DNA of 12,657 nt from Crickella sp963642455 (GCA_963642455.1 CAVIGM010000034.1:1-12657); one strand, 5' to 3'; positions 5,347 to 11,861 are shown, counted from the stretch's first letter. Made by a program: numbers and translations. The notes: generated by a model from the sequence alone, not told the origin.

Positions 5347-6198
5347 TTAATTCACCGACTGGTGGATTTCTCTTAATCCTTCCACCTCGTCGCACAGATC
5401 CTTGGCAGAGCAGGAATCGCAGTCGTTGATCATGAAGCCCTTGAGGATGTGGTCAATCGTATCTGTGATCTCTGCTTTTCTGTTTGCTATCTTTCTGAGA
5501 GACTCATATAGGTCGCTCTCGCCTACAACGAATATAAGTGTGACATGCTCGACATAGTCTAACTTCTTATAAGCCTGCAGGTAGGCTGAACCGATTTGCG
5601 AGAAGCTGCCGTCTTTGGCCAATTCCTTCGAAACTCTGACTTTCTCTTTGTTTCCAGTAGATGTCCTCAGCATGTAGCCCTTAGGGGAGACTTTGTATTT
5701 GGTGAGCTTGATTTGCTCCAAGCGATTGTAAAGAGCGTCTCCGCTCAGTCCGCCGCCGTTCGAACTTCCATTTGAATCTCCATTCGAGCTTGCACTCGAA
5801 CCCTCATCTTCAATCTGCAGCAGGGTGATTCTCACGAAATCCTCGTTGCCTTGAATCTCGCTAAGATCTTTGCCCACAAGATAGATCTTGTCTTCGACCT
5901 TGATTGAACTCGAGGACAATTCGAAGGACAAGGAATTCTTGTCGCCTAATTCGTACGCGCATTCGTCGCGGAATATCATGTTGTTAGAACCAACGTCTTC
6001 CAACAATTGATCCGTGATAGGAAGCTCCCTCATCTCGGCAGAATTGCCCGCGGAGCTTGCCAAGGAGCTTCCTGAGGAAGCTCCCGCAGAATTCTCCGTG
6101 CAAGTACTCGAAAGAAATTCTGCAGTTGCGTCTGCAGAATTTCTTAGAGAACTAATAAGCTTATATACTTCTTTGATTTCGTCGTTAAATAGATTCAT
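5347..6198 (-). CDS. Acetyl-CoA synthase (CdhC/AcsB)-like accessory subunit with C-terminal cysteine motif
   Basis: This is the last gene of the - strand operon (283 aa). The segments KIYLVGKDLSEI (104-115), FVRITLLQIEDE (121-132), KVRVSKELAKDGSFSQIGSAYLQAYKK (186-212) and VEHVTLIFVVGESD resemble, from memory, the domain of CdhC/AcsB that reads V-GPDL, then W-RVSK, then V-FYTD. The part of acetyl-CoA synthase that carries the A-cluster cysteines is absent, so it is unlikely to be a full synthase. The C-terminus holds C260-x2-C263-x5-C269 followed by DEVEGLREIH, a probable metal or Fe-S site. C80 is the only other conserved-looking cysteine. Two Ser/Gly-rich linkers (about 31-55 and 133-152) interrupt the domain. 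The ATG overlaps the upstream TAA (TAATG) without a ribosome site, implying translational coupling. Catalysis is unknown; a scaffold, carrier or electron-transfer role is inferred. Confidence 0.72.
   Translation of the reverse strand: MNLFNDEIKEVYKLISSLRNSADATAEFLSSTCTENSAGASSGSSLASSAGNSAEMRELPITDQLLEDVGSNNMIFRDECAYELGDKNSLSFELSSSSIKVEDKIYLVGKDLSEIQGNEDFVRITLLQIEDEGSSASSNGDSNGSSNGGGLSGDALYNRLEQIKLTKYKVSPKGYMLRTSTGNKEKVRVSKELAKDGSFSQIGSAYLQAYKKLDYVEHVTLIFVVGESDLYESLRKIANRKAEITDTIDHILKGFMINDCDSCSAKDLCDEVEGLREIHQSVN
6064..6084. repeat. Perfect palindrome inside the Ser-rich linker coding sequence
   Basis: GGAGCTTCC (6064-6072), TGA, GGAAGCTCC (6076-6084) is a perfect 9-bp inverted repeat with a 3-nt loop. 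It lies within the coding sequence for the first Ser/Gly-rich linker of the ACS-like protein. Nearby words (TTGCCAAGGAGC at about 6058-6069, CCGTGCAAGT at 6096-6105) resemble the intergenic repeats at 1461-1549. Confidence 0.75.
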
Positions 6199-6362
6199 TA
6201 CAGGTGTCGGTCTCTTTCAACTTTCTCTTGTAGCTTCTGAATAGGTCCTTGTAGAGCTGCGGTGAGCTTCATATCTAAATTAAAGAAATAGACCGCAAAA
6301 GTTACAACAAAGAATATAACAGCTATAATCAAGATGACTTTTAATATGTGTAATATTACCAT
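6198..6362 (-). CDS. 54-aa single-pass membrane protein of the metalloprotein operon
   Basis: This small gene fills the gap between the 520-aa HgdB-like gene and the ACS-like gene. It starts with ATG at 6362-6360 and ends with TAA at 6200-6198. The product begins MVILHILKVILIIAVIFFVV, a hydrophobic helix to about residue 27. It continues YFFNLDMKLTAALQ and ends in a charged amphipathic tail (IQKLQEKVERDRHL). AAGAAAGG at about 6372-6379 is the ribosome site and overlaps the end of the upstream gene's stop region. The intergenic gap is 18 nt, and the stop overlaps the next ATG by one base. It is probably a membrane anchor or assembly factor for the operon's soluble metalloproteins, with the tail in the cytoplasm. 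From memory, similar short proteins accompany related clostridial clusters. The function is inferred. Confidence 0.8.
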   Translation of the reverse strand: MVILHILKVILIIAVIFFVVTFAVYFFNLDMKLTAALQGPIQKLQEKVERDRHL

Positions 6363-6380
6363 TGCATTTAACCTTTCTTT

Positions 6381-7943
6381 CTACCATGAGTTATCATCAT
6401 CTAATACTTCCAATGATGGATCAATTGGCTCTTCTCTTAATACAGTACGCATGTAGCTGTTAACCTGGTCACGAATGCCCTGTCTGCTTGTAACTCTTGG
6501 GTCGAAGAGGTCGTGGTTAACCCAAATGAGGTGAATACCTTTCTCTCTTGCTTTCTCTTCGAAGAGACCGTGCATACCAACCAGAGCCTTGCATGCCATG
6601 TGCTCCCAGAGAATAACGACATCTGCGTTGAACTCCTCGGTGATCTCCCACAGCTCATCCAGTAATACCTTGTAGCCGCCGTGAGTACGGTTACGCATGA
6701 TCATGTTCTCAGTCAACCAAGCCATATCGTAGATTGCCTTCTCTCTGTTCTCAGGAGTATCCTCTTCCGCAATCATATCCGTGTTGATCATTGACAGCAT
6801 ATCTGTCAGAGGAACGATTCCCCAGCAGTTAAGCAGCCATACAAGGAAGTCCATGTAGAAGTGAGACTGAACGCCCCAGACAATCGCTCTATGACGATAT
6901 TCCTTCGCAAGCATGTTCTTGTTCTTGTAAGCTTCTCTTGCGATTTCGCTAATCTTGATATCCGCCTGTCTGAAGAGGTCGACCTTACCGCAGACAGCCA
7001 TGTAGTTAGTCTCTGTGTAAAGTGCCAGGTTGCCGCCGACAACTTGTGGGTAATCGGTCTTGTTGATGTCGAGCCATTCCATACGAGCCTTTGTGGCAAT
7101 GTTGACTCTCTTAGCACATTCGAAGTAATAATCCCAGTCCCATTTCTCGCCGGTTTTCTCTTCGATGAATTTGATGCAGTTGCGAACTTCCTGTGCTGCG
7201 TATTCCTGAACGTCGTCTTCTCTGTGACGAAGTGGTGCAGCAAGCTGGAAGCAAGGAACGCCATCCTCTAACTCCAGACGCTTAGAAATAACGCCGTTTC
7301 CTAATAAAGATCCGTCGCAGGTTGTGTTGCACTGTACGGCGCAAGCACCAAGTACAGGGAAGTCGTCCGCAATAGATACGCCCGCCTCAGCCTCAGGCAT
7401 TGGACATACATCGCCTGGCAGACCATACTCCTGTGCGATATCGATATATTTCTCAGCAGCGTGCTGATTCAGAAGAACAGATACATAGACAGCTGGTGTC
7501 TCTCTGCTCAGACCCTTAAGAGTAGGGAAGCCCATCATAACGGCTGTCATTTCGTTCTCGTCTACCAATACGACCTTGTCTGAGAACTCTTTATTTTTGC
7601 CGATATTGCGGTCACCCTTGAACAAGGAATCAAGGAGCTTAGCAACGTCATATACGATGATGTCGAACTCCTCGTGGAGAATCCTCAGCTGTGGTCCTCT
7701 CAGACCCTGCGAGAATCTGTCTACCATCATTGGTACTGCCAGATAATTGGACATCCAACGATAACGGAAGAACGCCCTTATATTCCTTGGCTTGATGATA
7801 AAACCTGCGAGCTGTCCCATGATATAGAGCCAGCGGCTATAATCGTAGAGAGTGTCCTTCAGGCCTCTCCATTCTCTGCGCTTTCTAACCTTACCGCCTG
7901 TATAGAAGGAACCAAGCTTATCTTTTCCAACTTCTTTAGCCAT
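6381..7943 (-). CDS. 2-hydroxyacyl-CoA dehydratase/benzoyl-CoA reductase-like (HgdB/BcrB family) large subunit
   Basis: The 520-aa protein belongs to the BCR/HAD (Pfam HgdB-type) family, whose members hold [4Fe-4S] or double-cubane [8Fe-9S] clusters through three cysteines per subunit. The clearest signature is YGLPGDVCPMPEAEAGV (173-189), followed by DFPVLGACAVQCNTTCDGSLLGNG (194-217). The C-terminal Rossmann-like half carries WEHMACK (446-452). C180, C201/C205/C209 and C451 are the ligand candidates. It is longer than the usual roughly 380-480 aa. The first about 85 residues are basic and aromatic with hydrophobic stretches (YIMGQLAGFIIKP), suggesting membrane association or contact with the neighbouring small membrane protein. 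The start at 7943 has GGAGGA 7 bases upstream and overlaps the previous gene by 8 bp. The substrate is unknown. Proteins of this family use ATP-driven low-potential electrons for difficult reductions or radical dehydrations. Confidence 0.85.
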   Translation of the reverse strand: MAKEVGKDKLGSFYTGGKVRKRREWRGLKDTLYDYSRWLYIMGQLAGFIIKPRNIRAFFRYRWMSNYLAVPMMVDRFSQGLRGPQLRILHEEFDIIVYDVAKLLDSLFKGDRNIGKNKEFSDKVVLVDENEMTAVMMGFPTLKGLSRETPAVYVSVLLNQHAAEKYIDIAQEYGLPGDVCPMPEAEAGVSIADDFPVLGACAVQCNTTCDGSLLGNGVISKRLELEDGVPCFQLAAPLRHREDDVQEYAAQEVRNCIKFIEEKTGEKWDWDYYFECAKRVNIATKARMEWLDINKTDYPQVVGGNLALYTETNYMAVCGKVDLFRQADIKISEIAREAYKNKNMLAKEYRHRAIVWGVQSHFYMDFLVWLLNCWGIVPLTDMLSMINTDMIAEEDTPENREKAIYDMAWLTENMIMRNRTHGGYKVLLDELWEITEEFNADVVILWEHMACKALVGMHGLFEEKAREKGIHLIWVNHDLFDPRVTSRQGIRDQVNSYMRTVLREEPIDPSLEVLDDDNSW

Positions 7944-9129
7944 TATTCTTTCCTCCTAACTTCTTAATCTCGATGCTTTCAACAAAGGCTTGAACTCTTG
8001 TACGAAGCTGACCGCTTCCGCTATTTGAGTACGGACGGTCAATCTGCAGAACCGGATAACCGTAGATCTCTCTCAGGTCAATCGATCCGACCATTCTCTC
8101 GTATGCCCAAGGGTCGCAGAACTTAAGTTGCTCGTAAATGATTCCGTCGGCCTTGTACTCTTTCGCAAGATCCGCAACGTATTTGCGTCTGCCCTGTATC
8201 TTGTCCTGATTCATCATTCTTGGACACTGACATTCCTCTAAATAATTCCTGCAAATGCCGGTCAGTGGATCCTCTCCGTCTTTCAATGTAATCGGAGTTC
8301 TTCCCGGGAATGAGCCGTAGCAGAAACGATCGACACATACATAAGCGCCGCAATCCTCGATTGCCTCGATGAGCTCCATGTCATCGACTTCGCTTCCAAC
8401 AAGAGCAACTCTAACTCTGTATGGATTCTTAGTATCAGGCTCTCTTGTCTTGAGCTCTTCCAAGGTCTCTTCCAAGATTGGAATGATAGCTTCCTTAGGA
8501 CAAGCGTAAGTAGCCAGACATAATACGTGGAATTCGTGTCCTGTAATCGTAGGATTGTCTAATTTCCTGTACTGTCCTATTTCGTTGATAAGTTCGCAAA
8601 CACGATTGTGTACCTTGATAGCTTCGAGCATAGCCTCGTCGCTTACGTCGATTCCGAACTTCTCGTGCAGCGGTGTTAAGATGTGATTCTTACACTGCAG
8701 AACATAAAGATTCAAGCCGTTATCATCTGCCTTCATAGGGATTTCCATGTTCTGGTAGAAAAAGTGCTCTTTCTTCATTGTCTGTAATAATTCCATGTTC
8801 TCCACGCAACGGTTCAACATGGAGCAGCCATCCGGAGCAATCATGCAGTCAAGGAAGTTGTAGCCGCCTTCGACAGCTCTTTCCAATAGAGCTCTTACAT
8901 ATTCACATAGAAAACTCGTTAAATAGTAAGTGCCGACTTCCATAGAGCCTGTTCTTGGTGCTCTTAGACGGATGGAGAAAGTACCTTTGAGATTCACAAG
9001 AGGCTCAGGAACGTTGCTGCAAACAGAACCGATGCAAATGTCACCATTCTGCTGTGCAGCCTTGGTGTACTCGTTCTCACTGTGATCCAAAAGTCTTTCG
9101 AGATCATAGATGTGCTTAAGGTCTTTCAT
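7936..9129 (-). CDS. 2-hydroxyacyl-CoA dehydratase/benzoyl-CoA reductase-like (HgdB/BcrC family) small subunit
   Basis: The 397-aa protein has the two-lobed HgdB architecture. The N-terminal lobe ends with the DGCSMLNRCVENMELL cluster region (100-115). A helical part contains HNRVCELINEIG and the ITGHEFH motif (195-201). The C-terminal lobe has VRVALVGSEVDDMELIEAIEDCGAYV, then DPLTGICRNYLEECQCP (287-303), the family motif DGIIYEQLKFCDPW (328-341), and VLQIDRPYS near the end. Likely cluster ligands are C102 or C108 and C338; it has 17 cysteines in all. The pair with the following 520-aa gene resembles the two-subunit HgdAB or BcrBC arrangement. It starts at 9129, overlapping the ATPase gene by the ATGA tetranucleotide, with GGAG a few bases upstream. 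Dehydratase activity should not be assumed, because the usual ASKHA activator gene is missing here. Confidence 0.85.
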   Translation of the reverse strand: MKDLKHIYDLERLLDHSENEYTKAAQQNGDICIGSVCSNVPEPLVNLKGTFSIRLRAPRTGSMEVGTYYLTSFLCEYVRALLERAVEGGYNFLDCMIAPDGCSMLNRCVENMELLQTMKKEHFFYQNMEIPMKADDNGLNLYVLQCKNHILTPLHEKFGIDVSDEAMLEAIKVHNRVCELINEIGQYRKLDNPTITGHEFHVLCLATYACPKEAIIPILEETLEELKTREPDTKNPYRVRVALVGSEVDDMELIEAIEDCGAYVCVDRFCYGSFPGRTPITLKDGEDPLTGICRNYLEECQCPRMMNQDKIQGRRKYVADLAKEYKADGIIYEQLKFCDPWAYERMVGSIDLREIYGYPVLQIDRPYSNSGSGQLRTRVQAFVESIEIKKLGGKNNG

Positions 9130-9887
9130 ACGATGACTCCCATTTCTTTCAATGCGTTATACGCGCCAATATAGATTTTTGATTCTTGTGGAATATCTAA
9201 GACGGACTTGCCGTCGATATCAAATTCTTGAATGTTGCTGTCCTCGCCAATGCTATCGAGCAGCTTCAGATCCCCGAGATCTAATTTGCTTACGATAGAA
9301 GGACTGCTGACACGGTTGATGATGACACCTGCGTTGTCGTACATAACGAGGCTCTTTGCGACCTTGTCGATTGATTTGATGACATCAATTCCTTTCTTCG
9401 AAGCGTCGCTGACGAAGATCAAATTGTTCACTTTCTCCATGACCCTGCGGTTGATCTGCTCGATGCCTGCTTCGCCGTCGATTACAACGTAGTCAAAATG
9501 GTCGGCGACCATTGTTATTAAGTCGCGCAGATAATCGTTCACAGAACAGTAGCAGCCGCTCGATTCGGGCCTGCCTATTGCGAGAAAGGAGAAAGAATCC
9601 GTCTCAATCAGCTGGTCGAAAATCCGATCCTTCGCTTCGTGAAGCATCTCGATTGCCTGAGCGTCTTTGCGCTGGTCCGCTAATTGAATAAAGTCCTCGC
9701 GAATATCGTTGATGGTGCCCGACTCTTGCACGCCAAGAGCAGTGGCAAGACCAACAGACGGATCCCCGTCGATTGCCAGTATCCTTTTGTCAGGGTACGT
9801 GTCGCATAAGATCTTTACGATAGTTGCAGAAAGTGACGTCTTACCGACACCACCCTTGCCGCACAAGGCAATAATCTTGCTATTCAT
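9126..9887 (-). CDS. CooC/AcsF-like MinD-family maturation ATPase
   Basis: This is the first gene of the operon (253 aa). It has the deviant Walker A GKGGVGKTS (10-18) with the signature lysine K11, switch I AIDGDPSVGLA (38-48), switch II DGEAGIEQINRR (137-148) and NRVSSPS (191-197). The CooC hallmark CxC lies in GRPESSGCYCSVNDYLR (C112, C114). CooC and AcsF dimerise on ATP, bind nickel at the CxC pair and help insert Ni into CO dehydrogenase or acetyl-CoA synthase. By analogy this protein probably matures or energises the operon's metalloprotein. The start at 9887 has GAGGAGA 6 bases upstream. The closely related NifH/BchL-type reductases also use this fold, but the cysteine pattern fits CooC better. 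No CO dehydrogenase catalytic subunit is in the window, so its client is likely one of the operon's own products. Confidence 0.9.
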   Translation of the reverse strand: MNSKIIALCGKGGVGKTSLSATIVKILCDTYPDKRILAIDGDPSVGLATALGVQESGTINDIREDFIQLADQRKDAQAIEMLHEAKDRIFDQLIETDSFSFLAIGRPESSGCYCSVNDYLRDLITMVADHFDYVVIDGEAGIEQINRRVMEKVNNLIFVSDASKKGIDVIKSIDKVAKSLVMYDNAGVIINRVSSPSIVSKLDLGDLKLLDSIGEDSNIQEFDIDGKSVLDIPQESKIYIGAYNALKEMGVIV

Positions 9888-10191
9888 TAAATTTCTCCTC
9901 GAATCAAAATAGTTGATAATATTATATATTAAGTGACAAGATTTTCACATAGCAAAAACTAATAAATATTAAGAAAAGCTTAGAAAAATTAGATATTGAA
10001 ATAGATAATGAAGAGGAAGACAGAAGGGCGGAGAAGACAGACGCAATTATGAACTGAATATAAATTGATTATAAATCGAAAAAAATTGAAATTAGGTGTT
10101 GACACGCTCTGGTTAGAGGTGTATTATCTCACTATCACATTAGCACTTTAGCATAGTAAAGCAGTAAAGCGAACAAAAGGGAGACGAAGAA
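9888..10191. other. Divergent intergenic region between metalloprotein operon and ABC importer
   Basis: This is 304 bases without a credible gene. It is AT-rich near the ATPase start, with TATAAT-like sequence on the - strand at 9921-9926, but no well-spaced -35 was found; TTGCTA at 9955-9950 is too far away. The operon's promoter therefore remains uncertain. The middle (about 10005-10045) is purine-rich with a duplicated GAAGACAGA-like word. The right end holds a clear + strand promoter (10099-10127). No riboswitch or tRNA was recognised. Confidence 0.6.
10099..10127 (+). promoter_or_regulatory. Promoter of the amino-acid ABC importer operon
   Basis: TTGACA (10099-10104), a 17-bp spacer and TATTAT (10122-10127) form a near-consensus sigma-A promoter. 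Transcription should start near 10134, giving a leader of about 58 bases that contains short repeats (AGCACTTTAGCATAGTAAAGCAGTAAAGC). The leader is too short for most riboswitches. Confidence 0.85.
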
Positions 10192-10989
10192 ATGAAGAAG
10201 TTATTTACAATGATGCTCACAGCAGCAATGATGCTCACAACAGTATTTGCCTTCACATCATGTGGCGAGGCAGACAACAGCCAGGATCTTGAATACGTAC
10301 AGGAGAACGGCAAGCTGGTAGTCGGAATCACGGATTTCGAGCCAATGGATTATAAGGATGATAACGGCAACTGGATCGGATTCGATGCAGACATGGCAAC
10401 AGCCTTCGCAGAGTCACTCGGAGTAGAGGTTGAATTCGTCGAGATCGACTGGGATTCGAAGATCATGGAGCTCGACAACAAGAGCATCGACTGTGTATGG
10501 AACGGCATGACGCTTACAGACGAAGTTAAGAACGGCATGGAAGCATCAAATGCTTATTGCAAGAACGCACAGGTTGTAGTTGTAAATAAAGACGTTGCAG
10601 ATAAGTACACATCAGTAGAGGCTTGCGAGGATCTGAGCTTCGCAGTAGAGGCAGGCTCGGCAGGAGCAGAAGCTGCAGACGAGAATGATTTCGAGGTAGT
10701 AGAGGTTCAGACACAGGCAGCAGCACTTATGGAAGTTGCAGCAGGAACAGCAGACGCTTGCATCATCGACAAGCTGATGGCAGGAGCTATGATCGGCGAG
10801 GGAACAGCTTATCCTAACCTTGTAAATGTATTAGACCTCAACGAAGAGGAGTACGGCGTAGGATTCAGAAAAGGTTCGAACCTTGCAGCAGCTCTGAACG
10901 AGTTCTTCGTTAACTCATACGCAGACGGAACACTTATGGAGATCGCAAGTAAGTACGGCGTACAGCTTGCAATTCTCGAGCAGAAGTAG
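10192..10989 (+). CDS. Polar amino-acid ABC importer substrate-binding lipoprotein (family 3)
   Basis: The 265-aa protein starts with a signal peptide (MKKLFTMMLTAAMMLTTVFA) and a lipobox-like FTSC, with the acylated cysteine at C24. It is therefore predicted to be tethered outside the membrane. The mature part is a family-3 binding protein: LVVGITDFEPMDYKDDNGNWIGFDADMATAFAESLG at about 42-77, DCVWNGMTLTDEVK (102-115) in the first lobe, the AVEAGSAGAEAA hinge region, and CIIDKLMAGAMIG and EYGVGFRKGS towards the end. Family members bind polar amino acids. The arginine that usually follows the (S/T)-x-T motif and holds the alpha-carboxylate appears to be valine here (TDEVK), so the ligand is uncertain. 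AAGGGAG lies 8 bases before the ATG. It is the first gene of a three-gene importer operon, followed by a hairpin at 11005-11039. Confidence 0.92.
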   Translation: MKKLFTMMLTAAMMLTTVFAFTSCGEADNSQDLEYVQENGKLVVGITDFEPMDYKDDNGNWIGFDADMATAFAESLGVEVEFVEIDWDSKIMELDNKSIDCVWNGMTLTDEVKNGMEASNAYCKNAQVVVVNKDVADKYTSVEACEDLSFAVEAGSAGAEAADENDFEVVEVQTQAAALMEVAAGTADACIIDKLMAGAMIGEGTAYPNLVNVLDLNEEEYGVGFRKGSNLAAALNEFFVNSYADGTLMEIASKYGVQLAILEQK

Positions 10990-11004
10990 TAATAATTGAC
11001 AGTA

Positions 11005-11039
11005 ATTGATCGCACAATCAATCGTGCAATAAGATCAAT
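11005..11039 (+). other. Intercistronic stem-loop between binding-protein and permease genes
   Basis: ATTGATC (11005-11011) pairs with GATCAAT (11033-11039). An inner stem GCAC/GTGC (11012-11015 and 11024-11027) closes an 8-nt loop, leaving a 5-nt bulge. There is no T-run, so it is unlikely to be a full terminator. Such hairpins commonly protect the upstream binding-protein mRNA from 3' decay, raising its level over the membrane components. It ends 3 bases before the permease ribosome site. Confidence 0.65.
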
Positions 11040-11056
11040 CGCAAAAGGAGTAAATA

Positions 11057-11713
11057 ATGTTTCAAGCAGTAATGCTGGAACTGACGACAGGATTCAAGAT
11101 GACCTTAGAGATTTTCGCCCTGACACTGATCGGGGCGATACCTTTGGGTCTAGTCATAGCCTTCGGTTCCATGAGCAAAATCAAGCCTCTTAAGGCTTTT
11201 ACAAAGATCATCGTGTGGATAGTAAGAGGAACGCCTCTCATGCTGCAGCTTATCGTCGTATATTACGGCCCGGGACTTCTGCTCGGACAGAATATATGGG
11301 GCATGGGCACGACCGGCAGATTCGTTGCGGTAATAGCGGCCTTTATCTTCAACTACGCCTGCTACTTCAGCGAAATCTACAGAGGTGGCATCGAGAGCAT
11401 CCCCGAAGGCCAGTATGAGGCAGGCCAGGTCCTCGGCCTCAGCAAGAGACAGGTGTTCTTCAACATCGTCCTTCTTCAGGTGGTCAAGAGAATCATTCCG
11501 CCTATGGGAAATGAGATTATAACCCTCGTTAAGGACACGTCCCTCGCGAGAGTCATCGCAGTATACGAGCTGATATGGATGGGACAGGCCTTCATCAAGT
11601 CGAACGGCATCATTTGGCCACTCTTCATGACCGGCGCTTATTATCTTGTATTCAGCGGCATACTCGCAATTCTCTTCGCTAAGATTGAGGCGAAGCTCGA
11701 TTATTTCAAATAA
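11057..11713 (+). CDS. Amino-acid ABC importer permease (HisM/GlnP family)
   Basis: The 218-aa inner-membrane protein has about five hydrophobic helices and the features of polar amino-acid permeases. It opens with FKMTLEIFALTLIGAIPLGL, has the RGTPLMLQLIVVYYG motif (58-71), FNYACYFSEIYRGGIESIP (98-116), and the cytoplasmic EAA loop EAGQVLGLSKRQVFFNIVLLQ (121-141) that docks with the ATPase. NEIITLVKDTSL follows at 152-163. The length is normal for the family, and a single permease gene suggests a homodimer. AAAGGAG lies 7 bases before the ATG. After the TAA the same frame stays open for 38 more codons rich in Lys and Ile, which is treated here as spacer. Confidence 0.93.
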   Translation: MFQAVMLELTTGFKMTLEIFALTLIGAIPLGLVIAFGSMSKIKPLKAFTKIIVWIVRGTPLMLQLIVVYYGPGLLLGQNIWGMGTTGRFVAVIAAFIFNYACYFSEIYRGGIESIPEGQYEAGQVLGLSKRQVFFNIVLLQVVKRIIPPMGNEIITLVKDTSLARVIAVYELIWMGQAFIKSNGIIWPLFMTGAYYLVFSGILAILFAKIEAKLDYFK

Positions 11714-11861
11714 TTCACGAAGTTCAAGAAGATCAAGACACTTAAGAAATTCACGAAGATCAAGAAGATCAAGATAATCAAGAATTTTGCGAAGTTCAAG
11801 ACAATCACGAAATTCATTCATACAGATTAAGAAATTCAAGTAATTCACTTAGGAGGCAGGA
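11712..11861. repeat. Repeat-filled spacer between permease and ATPase genes
   Basis: A 27-bp unit at 11712-11738 recurs at 11748-11774 with one mismatch (period 36). It is itself made of GAAGATCAAGA-like words. A degenerate third unit covers about 11783-11817. In the permease frame the region after TAA reads as Lys/Ile/Phe-rich codons until TAA at 11828-11830. The ATPase ribosome site AGGAGG (11851-11856) lies at its end. The two genes are almost certainly one operon despite the 148-base gap. Confidence 0.75.

Noticed and set aside
5347..6198. Calling the last operon gene acetyl-CoA synthase
   Set aside because: The region that would carry the A-cluster cysteines is missing and the length is far too short. 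Only a domain-level resemblance is supported.
6381..9129. Naming the two subunits HgdA/HgdB of 2-hydroxyglutaryl-CoA dehydratase
   Set aside because: The family has several different activities. No CoA-transferase, HgdC activator or electron-transfer flavoprotein is adjacent, and the CooC-type ATPase points elsewhere.
9911..9955. Promoter of the metalloprotein operon (TATAAT at 9926-9921)
   Set aside because: The nearest -35-like hexamers on the - strand are 7 or 23 bases away, so no acceptable spacing. Left as uncertain.
10134..10191. Riboswitch or T-box in the ABC importer leader
   Set aside because: The leader is only about 58 bases with no recognisable conserved core or terminator stem.
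11150..11848. 232-aa leucine-rich open frame on the - strand
   Set aside because: It lies antisense to the permease and its repeat-rich spacer. The Leu/Glu periodicity is the reverse reading of the AAG-ATC repeats, and there is no ribosome site.
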